Below are positions 26,007 through 34,426 of a DNA stretch of 64,000 nt, one piece after another. Source of the stretch: Amycolatopsis sacchari. GTDB lineage: Bacteria > Actinomycetota > Actinomycetes > Mycobacteriales > Pseudonocardiaceae. Location of the stretch: positions 1-64,000 of the forward strand of contig NZ_FORP01000016.1 of the NCBI RefSeq assembly GCF_900114035.1, read 5' to 3'. The notes beneath the pieces were generated by a model. The model did not search any database. It worked only from the letters and a program-made list of their open reading frames with translations, and had not been told where the DNA came from. Both the position numbers and the translations under genes were made by a program. How positions within the stretch are numbered: position 1 is the first letter of the stretch; every line of letters begins with the position of its first letter.

Positions 26007-27071
26007 ATGGCCTTGGACCTGTACGCCGATCCCGTCGACATCACCGCTGAGCTGGTGGACATCCCGAGCGTCTCGGGGGAGGAGGCGGCGATCGCCGACG
26101 CCGTGCAGGAGGCGCTGACCAGGCAGGCCGGGCACCTGGAGGTCGTCCGCAACGGCGACGCCGTGCTCGCGCGCACGCACCTCGGCCGCCCGTCGCGTGT
26201 CATCCTCGCCGGGCACCTCGACACCGTGCCGGTCAACCAGAACCTGCCGCTGCGCCGCGATGGCGACACCCTGCACGGCCTCGGCACGGTCGACATGAAG
26301 GGCGGTGACGCGGTCTTCCTGAGCCTGGCCGCGAAGGTGCGCGAGCCGCGTCACGACGTCACCTTCGTCTTCTACGACTGCGAGGAGGTCGAGGCGGTCC
26401 GCAACGGCCTCGGCCGCATCGAGCGCGAGCTGCCCGACTGGCTGCGGGCCGACCTGGCGATCGTCGGCGAGCCGTCGAACGCGGTCGTCGAGGCGGGCTG
26501 CCAGGGCACCATGCGCGTGGAGCTGCGCACCGAAGGCCGTCGCGCCCACACCGCCCGCGCGTGGATGGGGGTCAACGCGATCCACGCGCTCGGCGAGCCG
26601 CTGCGGCGGCTGGAGGCGTACCAGGCGCGGGAGGTGGAGATCGACGGGCTGCGGTACCGGGAGGGGCTGCAGGCGGTGCGGATCTCCGGTGGCGTGGCGG
26701 GCAACGTCGTGCCGGACGAGGCGGTGCTCGCGGTGAACTTCCGGTTCGCGCCGGACCGCACGCCCGAACAGGCGGAGGCACACGTGCGCGAGGTGTTCGA
26801 CGGGTTCGACGTGTCCGTCGTGGACTCCTCACCAGGTGCGTTGCCCGGGTTGTCGGCGCCGGCGGCGGCGGAGCTGGTGCGCGCGGCGGGCGGGCAGGCG
26901 GCCGCGAAGCTGGGCTGGACCGACGTGGCGCGCTTCGCCGCGCTGGGCATGCCCGCGGTGAACTTCGGCCCCGGCGACCCGACGCTCGCGCACACGCGTG
27001 AAGAGTTCGTTCACGCGGCGGAAATCAGGCAGGTGGCCAGCGTGCTGCGCGAGTTTCTGTCTCCCGGATAG
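26007..27071 (+). CDS. dapE: succinyl-diaminopimelate desuccinylase
   Basis: A 354-aa M20 metallopeptidase-fold enzyme: GHLDTVPVN (metal His and Asp), [13 protein letters not shown] (bridging Asp), [12 protein letters not shown] (catalytic Glu pair) and the terminal [17 protein letters not shown] (metal His). It releases succinate from N-succinyl-LL-DAP. ATG at 26007 follows TAGGGT (25994-25999) by 7 nt, again leaderless. Confidence 0.94.
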   Translation: MALDLYADPVDITAELVDIPSVSGEEAAIADAVQEALTRQAGHLEVVRNGDAVLARTHLGRPSRVILAGHLDTVPVNQNLPLRRDGDTLHGLGTVDMKGGDAVFLSLAAKVREPRHDVTFVFYDCEEVEAVRNGLGRIERELPDWLRADLAIVGEPSNAVVEAGCQGTMRVELRTEGRRAHTARAWMGVNAIHALGEPLRRLEAYQAREVEIDGLRYREGLQAVRISGGVAGNVVPDEAVLAVNFRFAPDRTPEQAEAHVREVFDGFDVSVVDSSPGALPGLSAPAAAELVRAAGGQAAAKLGWTDVARFAALGMPAVNFGPGDPTLAHTREEFVHAAEIRQVASVLREFLSPG

Positions 27072-27074
27072 GCT
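27069..27074 (+). promoter_or_regulatory. -10 box overlapping the dapE stop codon
   Basis: TAGGCT lies exactly 7 nt upstream of the GTG of the next gene. Its first three bases are the TAG stop codon of dapE, so one trinucleotide serves both roles. Confidence 0.45.
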
Positions 27075-27081
27075 CGCGAAG

Positions 27082-27858
27082 GTGACAGTGGACGAAAGCA
27101 CCGACTACCCGGAGCACCCCCGCGAGAAGCACCGCGGACCGGTCGTGCTGCGGCGGGACAGCCGGCACGAGGACAGCACCACCGACCAGCGGCTGCTCGA
27201 CGCGCGGGGGCCGAGCGACTGGGTGCACACCGACCCGTGGCGGGTGCTGCGCATCCAGGCCGAGTTCGTCGAGGGCTTCGGCGCGCTCGCCGAGGTGCCG
27301 CGCGCGGTGACCGTGTTCGGCTCCGCCCGCACCCCGCGCGACCACCCCGAGTACGAGCTGGGCCGCAAGATCGGTGCGGCGCTCGCGCACGCCGGGTTCG
27401 CGGCGATCACCGGCGGCGGGCCGGGGTCGATGGAGGCGGTCAACCGCGGTGCCTCCGAGGCGGGCGGGCTGTCCATCGGGCTGGGCATCGAGCTGCCGTT
27501 CGAGCAGGGCCTCAACCCGTGGGTGGACCTCGGGGTGAACTTCCGGTACTTCTTCACCCGCAAGACGATGTTCATCAAGTACGCGCAGGCGTTCATCTGC
27601 CTGCCCGGCGGGTTCGGCACGCTCGACGAGCTGTTCGAAGCGCTGACACTGGTGCAGACCAAGAAGGTCACGAAGTTCCCGGTCGTCCTGTTCGGACGGT
27701 CGTACTGGGGCGGGCTCTACGACTGGGTCAAGAGCACCGTGTACGGCGAGGGCAAGATCGGCGAGAAGGACCTCGCGCTGCTGCACGTCACCGACGACAT
27801 CGACGACGCGGTGCGCGTCGTGCTGGAGTCGTACAAGGCTTGGGAGGACACGCACTAG
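27082..27858 (+). CDS. LOG family protein (TIGR00730 type), long form
   Basis: A 258-aa Rossmann-fold protein with [20 protein letters not shown], the nucleotide-binding [19 protein letters not shown] and the family motif [15 protein letters not shown]. Members release ribose 5-phosphate from cytokinin-type or nucleoside monophosphates. It has an extra N-terminal 60 residues compared with the gene that follows. Start GTG at 27082. It is followed by a second LOG gene with a TAGTG overlap; the pair probably forms an operon after dapE, as in mycobacteria (dapE ... Rv1205). Confidence 0.88.
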   Translation: MTVDESTDYPEHPREKHRGPVVLRRDSRHEDSTTDQRLLDARGPSDWVHTDPWRVLRIQAEFVEGFGALAEVPRAVTVFGSARTPRDHPEYELGRKIGAALAHAGFAAITGGGPGSMEAVNRGASEAGGLSIGLGIELPFEQGLNPWVDLGVNFRYFFTRKTMFIKYAQAFICLPGGFGTLDELFEALTLVQTKKVTKFPVVLFGRSYWGGLYDWVKSTVYGEGKIGEKDLALLHVTDDIDDAVRVVLESYKAWEDTH

Positions 27859-28427
27859 TGCGCCGGATCTGCGTTTTCTGCGGTTCGTCCACGGGCCGGG
27901 ACCCGGTGTACGCCGAGCAGGCCGCCGCGCTCGGCAAGCTGCTGGCGGAGCGCGGCATCGGGCTCGTCTACGGCGGGGCGAGCGTCGGCATCATGGGCAT
28001 CGTCGCCGACGCGGCGCTGGCCGCCGGCGGTGAGGTCTTCGGTGTCATCCCGCAGCACCTGAAGCGGGTCGAGATCGCGCACGCGGGCCTCACGGAACTG
28101 CACGTGACCGCCGACATGCACGAGCGCAAGGCGAAGATGGCCGAGCTGTCCGACGGCTTCCTCGCGCTGCCCGGTGGTGCGGGCACACTGGAGGAGCTGG
28201 CGGAGATCTGGACGTGGGCGCAGCTCGGCCTGCACGCGAAGCCGCTCGGGCTCGTGGACGTCGCCGGGTACTACCGCCCGCTGCGCGAGTTCGCCGACCA
28301 CATGGTCGCGGAGGGCTTCCTCCGGCAGGAGCACCGCGACCTGCTGTTCGTCGACTCGGACCCAGCCGCGCTGCTGGACGCCTTCGCGGAGTACGAGGCG
28401 CCCGACGTGGCGAAGTGGCTCAGGTAG
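27858..28427 (+). CDS. LOG family cytokinin riboside monophosphate phosphoribohydrolase
   Basis: A 189-aa protein typical of short LOG enzymes: [58 protein letters not shown] and [19 protein letters not shown]. It corresponds to Rv1205, a Mycobacterium Log protein. Coupled to the long LOG gene by a 1-nt overlap. Its end overlaps a toxin-antitoxin remnant on the other strand by 8 nt. Confidence 0.9.
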   Translation: MRRICVFCGSSTGRDPVYAEQAAALGKLLAERGIGLVYGGASVGIMGIVADAALAAGGEVFGVIPQHLKRVEIAHAGLTELHVTADMHERKAKMAELSDGFLALPGGAGTLEELAEIWTWAQLGLHAKPLGLVDVAGYYRPLREFADHMVAEGFLRQEHRDLLFVDSDPAALLDAFAEYEAPDVAKWLR

Positions 28428-28770
28428 GGACGGTCCGGACCTCGACACCGGGCAGCTCGTCGAAGCGCGCCGCGAGGTCGGTGGTCACCAGGACTCGCCC
28501 CGCCGCCCTCGCGATGGCGGCGATCATCAGGTCCAGCGGCCCGCGTTCGTGACCCGTGCGCCACGTGTGATCGAGCAACTCCGCATGGATCGTCGCGGTG
28601 TGTTCGTCGTAAGGGATCACGGGCATGGTCCCTCCGCACAGGGGCGAACGGCGCTGATCAGGACACGACCGCATCGCGATCCGCTTTCCCTTGGGCCGGA
28701 CCACGATGGTCTCGCCCCGCTCGACCGCGTCCAGCAGCTCGGAGAAGTGCCGCGAAGCCCCGGCACTCAC
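28420..28770 (-). pseudogene. in-frame vapB-vapC (Phd/PIN) remnant
   Basis: One open frame of 116 codons begins like a Phd/YefM antitoxin (VSAGASRHFSELLDAVERGE, TIVVRPKGKRIA). After about 45 residues it continues as the C-terminal half of a PIN toxin (VIPYDEHTATIHAELLDHTW, GPLDLMIAAIARAAGRVLVT). The antitoxin C-terminus and the toxin N-terminus, with the first catalytic aspartate, are missing, as if a deletion joined the two genes in frame. The GTG overlaps the plsC stop (GTGA), so it may still be translated. It is probably non-functional as a toxin. Confidence 0.65.
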
Positions 28771-29438
28771 GCCGCTTCGCCGGGCCGCTTGTGGTAGCGG
28801 TCCACGTACTCCAGCTCCGACAGCTCCAGGATCGCGTACATGATCTCGTCCGTCACCGCCCTGCGGATGGCGGGCGAGTTCTCCATGCCCGCGTACCGCG
28901 AGAAGTCGAGCGGCTTGCCGAACCGGACGCACACCTTCGCCAGCCGGGGGACCTTCTTGCCGATCGGCAGCATCTTCTCCGTGCCGGTCAGCGCCACGGG
29001 CACCACCTTCGCGCCCGTGGTCAGTGCCAGCGCCCCGACGCCGGTGTGCCCGCGGTGCACGCGCCCGTCCAGTGACCGGGTGCCCTCGGGGTAGATGCCG
29101 AACGCGCCGCCCGCCTCCAGCACCTTGCGCGCCGCCTCCAGCGCCGCCATCCCGGCCGCCGCGTTGCCGCGCTCGACCGGTACGTAGTTCAGCCCGCGGA
29201 GGAAGCCGGCGACCAGCCGCGCCTTGGGACTTCTGCCGGTGAAGTACTCGGCCTTCCCGAGGAACGACACCGGGCGCGGCGCGACGATCGGGATGACGAA
29301 CGTGTCCACCGCCGCCCGGTGGTTCGACGCCAGGATCACGGGCCCCGTCAGCGGGACGTTCTCCGCTCCGTGGACCTCGGGCCGGTACACCAGCCGGGCC
29401 AGCGGTGCCAGCACCAGCCGGATCAACAGCTGCAACAA
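28767..29438 (-). CDS. 1-acyl-sn-glycerol-3-phosphate acyltransferase (PlsC-like)
   Basis: A 223-aa acyltransferase with SNHRAAVDTFV (NHxxxxD catalytic motif), FLGKAEYFTG and YPEGTRSLDGR. It transfers acyl groups to lysophosphatidate in phospholipid synthesis, at the membrane face. Two TTG codons in tandem (29438 and 29435) follow GGAGGAG; the second has better spacing. It precedes the vapB/vapC remnant and diverges from the DivIVA-like gene. Confidence 0.88.
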   Translation of the reverse strand: MLQLLIRLVLAPLARLVYRPEVHGAENVPLTGPVILASNHRAAVDTFVIPIVAPRPVSFLGKAEYFTGRSPKARLVAGFLRGLNYVPVERGNAAAGMAALEAARKVLEAGGAFGIYPEGTRSLDGRVHRGHTGVGALALTTGAKVVPVALTGTEKMLPIGKKVPRLAKVCVRFGKPLDFSRYAGMENSPAIRRAVTDEIMYAILELSELEYVDRYHKRPGEAA

Positions 29439-29536
29439 GACTCCTCCAGACCTCTACCTCCCCAGGATGACATCCCGGCGGCCCCGATTCCCAGTCGCTC
29501 CGGACACCGCGGCCGCCGGTGTGCCACGATCGACCC

Positions 29537-29839
29537 GTGACGACCGCGCTCATCTACCTCGTTGTCATGCTGCTCGTCGCCGCGGTGGTGTTCCTGCTGG
29601 CCGCCGTGGTGTTCGGGCGCGGCGAGGAGCTGGCCCCCCTGCCGCCGGGCAGCTCACCCACCCGGCTGCCGGTCCGCGACATCACCGGCGAGGACGTGCG
29701 GGCGGTGAAGTTCCAGCTGGTCCTGCGCGGGTACAAGATGTCCGAAGTGGACTGGGTGGTGCGCAGGCTCGGCGCCGAGATCGACACGCTGCGTGACCGG
29801 ATCGCCGAGCTGGAAGCGCAGCGCGCGGGACAGTCCTGA
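29537..29839 (+). CDS. membrane-anchored DivIVA-domain protein
   Basis: A 100-aa protein: one N-terminal transmembrane helix (about 4-27), then a DivIVA-like segment LRGYKMSEVDWVVRRLGAEI and a coiled C-terminus. It corresponds to Rv1209 in recalled gene order. GTG at 29537 follows CACGAT by 6 nt. The next gene overlaps it as TGATG, and the third as GTGA, so the three genes are one unit. It may have a role at poles or septa, by family only. Confidence 0.82.
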   Translation: MTTALIYLVVMLLVAAVVFLLAAVVFGRGEELAPLPPGSSPTRLPVRDITGEDVRAVKFQLVLRGYKMSEVDWVVRRLGAEIDTLRDRIAELEAQRAGQS

Positions 29840-30294
29840 TGTCCGACCTCGTCTTCTCCGTCGACGTCGCCGCCCCCGCAGGGACCACCTGGCTCGCGCT
29901 CACCGACTGGACGCGGCAGGGCGAGTGGATGCTCGGCACCGACGTGCGCGTCGTGTCGGGTGACGGGCGCAGCGTCGGGTCGCGGCTCGCCGCGTTCACC
30001 GGCGTCAAGGGGATCGGCTTCACCGACCTGATGGAGATCACCACGTGGGAACCGCCGCTGCGGTGCACCGTGCGGCACCTCGGTTCGGTCGTCCGCGGCA
30101 GCGGGGCCTTCCACGTGCAGCCGCGCGGGCCGCAGTCCTCCACGTGCGTCTGGACCGAGAGCCTCGACATCCCCTTCGGGCTGCTCGGCAGGCTCGGCTG
30201 GCCGGTCGTGCGGCCGGCGTTCGGGATCGGGGTGCACCGCTCGCTGAAGCGGTTCGCCGAGTTCGCCGCCGACTACACGATGGGGGTGCCGTGA
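29839..30294 (+). CDS. SRPBCC family (polyketide cyclase/START-like) protein
   Basis: A 151-aa protein with the typical opening FSVDVAAPAGTTWLALTDW and the alternating hydrophobic strands of the helix-grip fold; it ends in a long amphipathic helix (HRSLKRFAEFAADY). Members bind hydrophobic ligands. Coupled on both sides to the DivIVA-like gene and tag. Confidence 0.82.
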   Translation: MSDLVFSVDVAAPAGTTWLALTDWTRQGEWMLGTDVRVVSGDGRSVGSRLAAFTGVKGIGFTDLMEITTWEPPLRCTVRHLGSVVRGSGAFHVQPRGPQSSTCVWTESLDIPFGLLGRLGWPVVRPAFGIGVHRSLKRFAEFAADYTMGVP

Positions 30295-30857
30295 CCGCCG
30301 CACCGGGTGAGGACGGCGTGTTCCGGTGTCCGTGGGGCAACAGCGCCCCCGAATACGTCGTCTACCACGACACCGAATGGGGGGTGGAGCTGCACGGCGA
30401 CGACGCCCTGTACGAGCGGCTCTGCCTCGAAGCGTTCCAGTCCGGGCTGTCCTGGATCACCGTGCTGCGCAAGCGCGAGGCGTTCCGCCGGGCCTTCGAG
30501 GGGTTCGTGCCCGAGAAGGTGGCCGCGTTCGGTGAGGACGACGTCGCGCGCCTGCTCGCCGACCCCGGGATCATCCGGAACCGGGCGAAGATCCAGGCGG
30601 CGATCACCAACGCCCGTGCCGTCGCCGGGCTGGACCGGCCGCTCGACGAGCTGCTGTGGTCCTTCGCCCCGGCCGGGCCCCGGCAGCGCCCGGAAACCAT
30701 GGCCGACGTCCCGGCGATCACGCCGGAGTCGACGGCCATGGCCCGTGAGCTGAAGAAACGCGGCTTCGCGTTCGTCGGCCCCACCACCTGCTACGCGCTG
30801 ATGCAGGCCACGGGCATGGTCGACGACCACCTCACCGGCTGCTTCCGCGCCGCCTGA
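30291..30857 (+). CDS. tag: DNA-3-methyladenine glycosylase I
   Basis: A 188-aa TAG enzyme: FRCPWGNSAPEYVVYHDTEW, YERLCLEAFQSGLSWITVLR, ADPGIIRNRAKIQAAITNAR and GFAFVGPTTCYALMQATGMV, with the Cys/His residues of the zinc snap. It excises 3-methyladenine. GTG overlaps the SRPBCC stop. Four nt separate it from the convergent enoyl-CoA hydratase gene. Confidence 0.95.
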   Translation: MTAAPGEDGVFRCPWGNSAPEYVVYHDTEWGVELHGDDALYERLCLEAFQSGLSWITVLRKREAFRRAFEGFVPEKVAAFGEDDVARLLADPGIIRNRAKIQAAITNARAVAGLDRPLDELLWSFAPAGPRQRPETMADVPAITPESTAMARELKKRGFAFVGPTTCYALMQATGMVDDHLTGCFRAA

Positions 30858-30861
30858 CCCG

Positions 30862-31656
30862 TCACTTGCCCTGGAAGACGGGCTTGCGCTTGGCGACGAA
30901 CGCCTCGACCGCCTCGCGGTGGTCGGCCGTGGCGCCGAGCGCGGTCTGCGCGGCGTCCTCGGCGGCGAGCGCCTCCTCCAGCGTGCTCTCCGCGGCGGTG
31001 GTCAGCACCTCCTTGATCTTGGCGTAGCTGACCGTCGGCCCGGCGGCGAGTTTCGCCGCGACGGCGTGCGCCCGATCCGCCAGCTCCTCGTCCGGCACCA
31101 CCTCGCCGACCAGTCCCAGCCGCAACGCCTCGTCCGCCTCGACGGTCCGCGCGAGCAGCATCAGCTCGGCCGCGCGGCCGTAGCCGACGAGCCGCTGCAA
31201 CGTCCACGACGCACCCGAGTCGGGGCCGAGCCCGACGTTCGCGAACGCCATCAGGAAGTTGGCCGAGCTTGCCGCGATCCGCAGGTCGGAGGCGTAGGCG
31301 AAGGCCGCGCCCGCCCCCGCGGCCGGCCCGTTGACGGCCGCGACGACCGGCTTCGGCATGTCCACGATGGCGCGGACGATGGGGTTGTAGTGCTCGGCGA
31401 CGGTGCGCAGCGGCGCGTCGTCGCCCGACTGCAGCAGGCCCACGTGCTCCTTCAGGTCCTGCCCAGCGCAGAACGCCTTCCCGGCGCCGGTGAGCACGAC
31501 TGCGCGCACCTCCGGCGCGGCCGCGGCCTCGCGCAGCGCCGTGAGCAGGCGCTCCTTGAGCTCGACGGTGAGCGAGTTGTAGGCCTTCGGCCGGTTGAGC
31601 GTCAGGGTGCGCACACCGTCGGCGTCGGCGGTCAGCAGCACTTCTTCGGTCGTCAC
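30862..31656 (-). CDS. enoyl-CoA hydratase/isomerase family protein
   Basis: A 264-aa crotonase-fold protein: TLNRPKAYNSLTVELKERLL, VLTGAGKAFCAGQDLKEH (oxyanion-hole region), VAAVNGPAAGAGAAFAYASD and ANVGLGPDSGASWTLQRLVG. The glycine-rich segment and residue pattern resemble PaaG-like isomerases (2-(1,2-epoxy-phenyl)acetyl-CoA isomerase). The second catalytic acid is Asp in GLGPDSGASW. GTG at 31656 has GGAGGAG upstream. A monocistronic gene. Confidence 0.88.
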   Translation of the reverse strand: MTTEEVLLTADADGVRTLTLNRPKAYNSLTVELKERLLTALREAAAAPEVRAVVLTGAGKAFCAGQDLKEHVGLLQSGDDAPLRTVAEHYNPIVRAIVDMPKPVVAAVNGPAAGAGAAFAYASDLRIAASSANFLMAFANVGLGPDSGASWTLQRLVGYGRAAELMLLARTVEADEALRLGLVGEVVPDEELADRAHAVAAKLAAGPTVSYAKIKEVLTTAAESTLEEALAAEDAAQTALGATADHREAVEAFVAKRKPVFQGK

Positions 31657-31840
31657 GGGTCTCCTCCTGGCAGCAAAGCCTGTTCGCGCGGCACGGAGGC
31701 CGCATACCAGCACCTATGCAAACACGAAAAGATCGGTCCGCGTTCGCACGCCCGCGTTGATGAGGGAGAATGACACCGACACCCGGTTGGCTCAGACAAG
31801 CGCGACCCGGGCGCGCCGGTTGAGACGGAGGGAGCACGCT

Positions 31841-32008
31841 ATGGCGGCCATGAAGCCCCGGACCGGAGATGGTCCCCTCGAGGTGACTAAGGAGGGGCGG
31901 GGCCTCGTGATGCGCGTGCCGCTGGAGGGCGGCGGGCGACTCGTCGTCGAACTGTCGGCCGAGGAGGCCAAGGACCTGGGCGTCGCCCTGCAGGAAGCCA
32001 CCAGCTAG
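31841..32008 (+). CDS. DUF3117 domain-containing small protein
   Basis: A 55-aa protein (MAAMKPRTGDGPLEVTKEGR, then VMRVPLEGGGRLVVELSAEE) almost identical to the DUF3117 family found across actinobacteria, recalled as Rv1211. ATG at 31841 has GGAGGGAG upstream. Function unknown. A strong hairpin terminator follows at 32037. Confidence 0.9.
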   Translation: MAAMKPRTGDGPLEVTKEGRGLVMRVPLEGGGRLVVELSAEEAKDLGVALQEATS

Positions 32009-32036
32009 TACCCGTCTCACCTCCTCCTCTTCCCCG

Positions 32037-32064
32037 CCGGCTGACGAGTGGTCAGCCGGTCTTT
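32037..32064 (+). terminator. Rho-independent terminator after the DUF3117 gene
   Basis: A perfect 9-bp stem CCGGCTGAC / GTCAGCCGG with loop GAGTG, followed by TCTTT. It separates DUF3117 from pepA. Confidence 0.85.
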
Positions 32065-32087
32065 CGCCGTCCCCTCCGGAGGCCTTC

Positions 32088-33455
32088 TTGCCGCGCTTTC
32101 CCCTGCCGCCCGTGCCCAGTCCCCTGATCGACGTCGAGCTCTCCGGGTCGCCGCGCCGAGGCGTGCCGACCGCGGTCGTCGACACCGGCAAGGCCGGGGA
32201 CGTGCGTGACGCCGACGGCGAGTTCCGCTGGCTCGTCGGCGTGGGGGAGGGCTCGGCGAAGGACTGGCGCACGGCCGGCGCCGCGCTGGTGCGCGCGGCG
32301 CGGGCCGACGGCGAGAAGCCGGCCCGGGACGTGCAGGTCCAGCTGGCGCCGGACGCGCGCGTGCCCGAGTTCGTGCTCGGCGCGCTGCTGGGGGGTTACC
32401 AGTTCAAGGTCAGCGCGGACACGCGCCCCGGCCTGCGGACGCTGCGGTTGATCACGGCTTCGGCTGACCAGGATGCCGTCGCCCGTGTCCGCGAGCTGGC
32501 CGCCGCGACGGCGCTCGCCCGCGACCTGGCGAACACCCCGTCCAACATCAAGAACCCGGCCTGGCTCGCCGAGACGGCCGAGCGGGTCGTGACCGGCGCC
32601 CCCGGCGTGCGGGCGACGATCCGTGACGAGGCCTGGCTCGCCGAGCAGGGCTTCGGCGGGGTGCTCGCCGTCGGCGGCGGCTCCGCCAGCCCGCCCCGGC
32701 TCATCGAGCTGACCTACCGGCCGCGCGGCGCTGCGAAGCACCTGCTGTTCGTCGGCAAGGGCATCACGTTCGACACTGGCGGCCTGTCCATCAAGCCCGC
32801 CGAGGGCATGCACCTCATGCGCACCGACATGGCGGGCGGGGCCGCGGTGATCGCCGCGCTGCGGGCGATCGCCACCCTGCGGCTCGACGTGCGCGTGACC
32901 GCGCTCGTGCCCGCGGCGGAGAACCACGTGTCCGGCGGCTCCTACCGGCCGGGCGACGTCGTCCGCCACTACGGCGGGAAGACCACCGAGGTCGGCAACA
33001 CCGACGCCGAAGGCCGCATGGTCCTCGCGGACGCCCTCGTCTACGGCATCCGCCGGTTCCGCCCGGACGCCGTCGTCGACGTGGCGACGCTGACCGGCGC
33101 CATGAAGGTCGCGCTCGGCGTGCGCACCGGCGGTCTGTTCGCCACGGACGACGAGCTCGCGAAGCGGCTCGCGGAGGCCGGGGAGCGCACGGGCGAGGCG
33201 TTCTGGCGGATGCCGCTGCTCGAAGCGCACGCCGAAGCCGTCCGCGGCGAGCTCGGCGACGTCAAGCAGGCTCCCGGCGGTCCCGGTGGCATCACGGCCG
33301 CGTTGTTCCTGCGGGAGTTCGTCGACGGCGTGCCGTGGGCGCACCTCGACATCGCGGGGCCGGCCCGTGCCGACAAGACGTACGCCGAGGTGGTGCCGGG
33401 TGCGACCGGGTTCGCCGCCCGCACGCTGGTGGAGCTGGCCGCCTCCTACGCCTGA
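32088..33455 (+). CDS. pepA: leucyl aminopeptidase (M17)
   Basis: A 455-aa M17 aminopeptidase. LLFVGKGITFDTGGLSIKPA holds the metal Lys and Asp. The NTDAEGRMVLADAL signature (Asp, Glu, Arg) and the GPARADKTYAEVVPGATGFA end are as usual. The N-terminal third is the variable macro-like domain. TTG at 32088 has GGAGG 5 nt upstream. It hydrolyses N-terminal residues from peptides using two metal ions. Overlaps the convergent LysR gene by 10 nt. Confidence 0.92.
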   Translation: MPRFPLPPVPSPLIDVELSGSPRRGVPTAVVDTGKAGDVRDADGEFRWLVGVGEGSAKDWRTAGAALVRAARADGEKPARDVQVQLAPDARVPEFVLGALLGGYQFKVSADTRPGLRTLRLITASADQDAVARVRELAAATALARDLANTPSNIKNPAWLAETAERVVTGAPGVRATIRDEAWLAEQGFGGVLAVGGGSASPPRLIELTYRPRGAAKHLLFVGKGITFDTGGLSIKPAEGMHLMRTDMAGGAAVIAALRAIATLRLDVRVTALVPAAENHVSGGSYRPGDVVRHYGGKTTEVGNTDAEGRMVLADALVYGIRRFRPDAVVDVATLTGAMKVALGVRTGGLFATDDELAKRLAEAGERTGEAFWRMPLLEAHAEAVRGELGDVKQAPGGPGGITAALFLREFVDGVPWAHLDIAGPARADKTYAEVVPGATGFAARTLVELAASYA

Positions 33456-34363
33456 GCCCGCACGTGGTCCCGGAACAGCCGGACCGCGGGCGTGAAGCGC
33501 TCCGCCGCGGGCCACGTTAGGCAGATGGTGCGGCTGACCTTCGGCGAAAGCGGGATCTCGACGACCCCGGCCGGCGGTTCGAGGCCGAACCGCGGTAGCA
33601 GCGCGACACCCAGCCCGGCCGCGACGAGGCCGCGCACGGTGTCGGACTCCTGCCCCTCGAACGCGATCCTCGGCTCGAACCCCGCTTCGGCACACAGGGC
33701 GTCGGTGATCTGCCGGAGCCCGTAGCCGTGTTCGAGGGTCACGAACTGCTCCTCGGCGAGCTCGCCGAACCGGATGCGTGAACGCCCGGCGAGGCGGTGT
33801 CCCTCGGGGACGGACAGCAGCAGGTCCTGCTCGGCGAGCGCGACCGAGGCCAGTGCGGGGTCGTCCGGGACCGGGGCGACGAGCGCGAGGTCGAGCTCGC
33901 CCGCGGCGAGCCGGTCGAGGATGTGCTGGCGTGAGCCCTGCACGAGCGTGAACCGGACGTTCGGGTAGCGCTCGCGGAAGCCCCGCACGAACTTCGGCAC
34001 CAGCGAGCGGCCGAGCAGGTGCAGGAAGCCGAGCACGACGTGCCCCCGGTCCGGCTCGACTTCTTCGCGCGCCTGCCGCGCCCCGGCCTCGACGGTCGCG
34101 AGCGCGCGGGCGGCGGTGTCCGCCAGGATCGTGCCCGCCCTGGTCAGGCGGATGCCGCGGCCGGCGGGTTCGGTGAGCGGCGCGCCGAGGGCGTCGGCGA
34201 GTGCGGCGAGGCGGCGGCTCACCGTGGGCTGGGGGATGCCGAGCAGGTCGGCCGCGCGCGTGATGTTGCCCGTTTCACGCAGGGCCGACAGCAGGGCCAG
34301 GTGCGGGGCCAGCGCGGTGACGAGCCGCTGGTCAGCGGACGGTGACGCGAATTCATTCGGCAC
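33446..34363 (-). CDS. LysR family transcriptional regulator
   Basis: A 305-aa LysR protein: winged helix LSALRETGNITRAADLLGIP, QPTVSRRLAALADALG, then a substrate-binding domain with GHVVLGFLHLLGRSLVPKF and LDLALVAPVPDDP. GTG at 34363. It is divergent from an MFS exporter and probably controls it. The shared 60-bp region contains a repeated ACGTATT. Confidence 0.9.
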   Translation of the reverse strand: MPNEFASPSADQRLVTALAPHLALLSALRETGNITRAADLLGIPQPTVSRRLAALADALGAPLTEPAGRGIRLTRAGTILADTAARALATVEAGARQAREEVEPDRGHVVLGFLHLLGRSLVPKFVRGFRERYPNVRFTLVQGSRQHILDRLAAGELDLALVAPVPDDPALASVALAEQDLLLSVPEGHRLAGRSRIRFGELAEEQFVTLEHGYGLRQITDALCAEAGFEPRIAFEGQESDTVRGLVAAGLGVALLPRFGLEPPAGVVEIPLSPKVSRTICLTWPAAERFTPAVRLFRDHVRAQA

Positions 34364-34384
34364 GGTATCGATACTGCCACTTGA

Positions 34385-34400
34385 ACGTATTAGACGTATT
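34385..34400. promoter_or_regulatory. direct repeat in the LysR/MFS intergenic region
   Basis: ACGTATT occurs at 34385-34391 and again at 34394-34400, 9 bp apart, just upstream of the TAGCGT -10 (34414-34419) of the MFS gene. A plausible activator contact; no LysR T-N11-A site was fixed with confidence. Confidence 0.3.
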
Positions 34401-34426
34401 GATTAGGAGTGCTTAGCGTCGACGGG

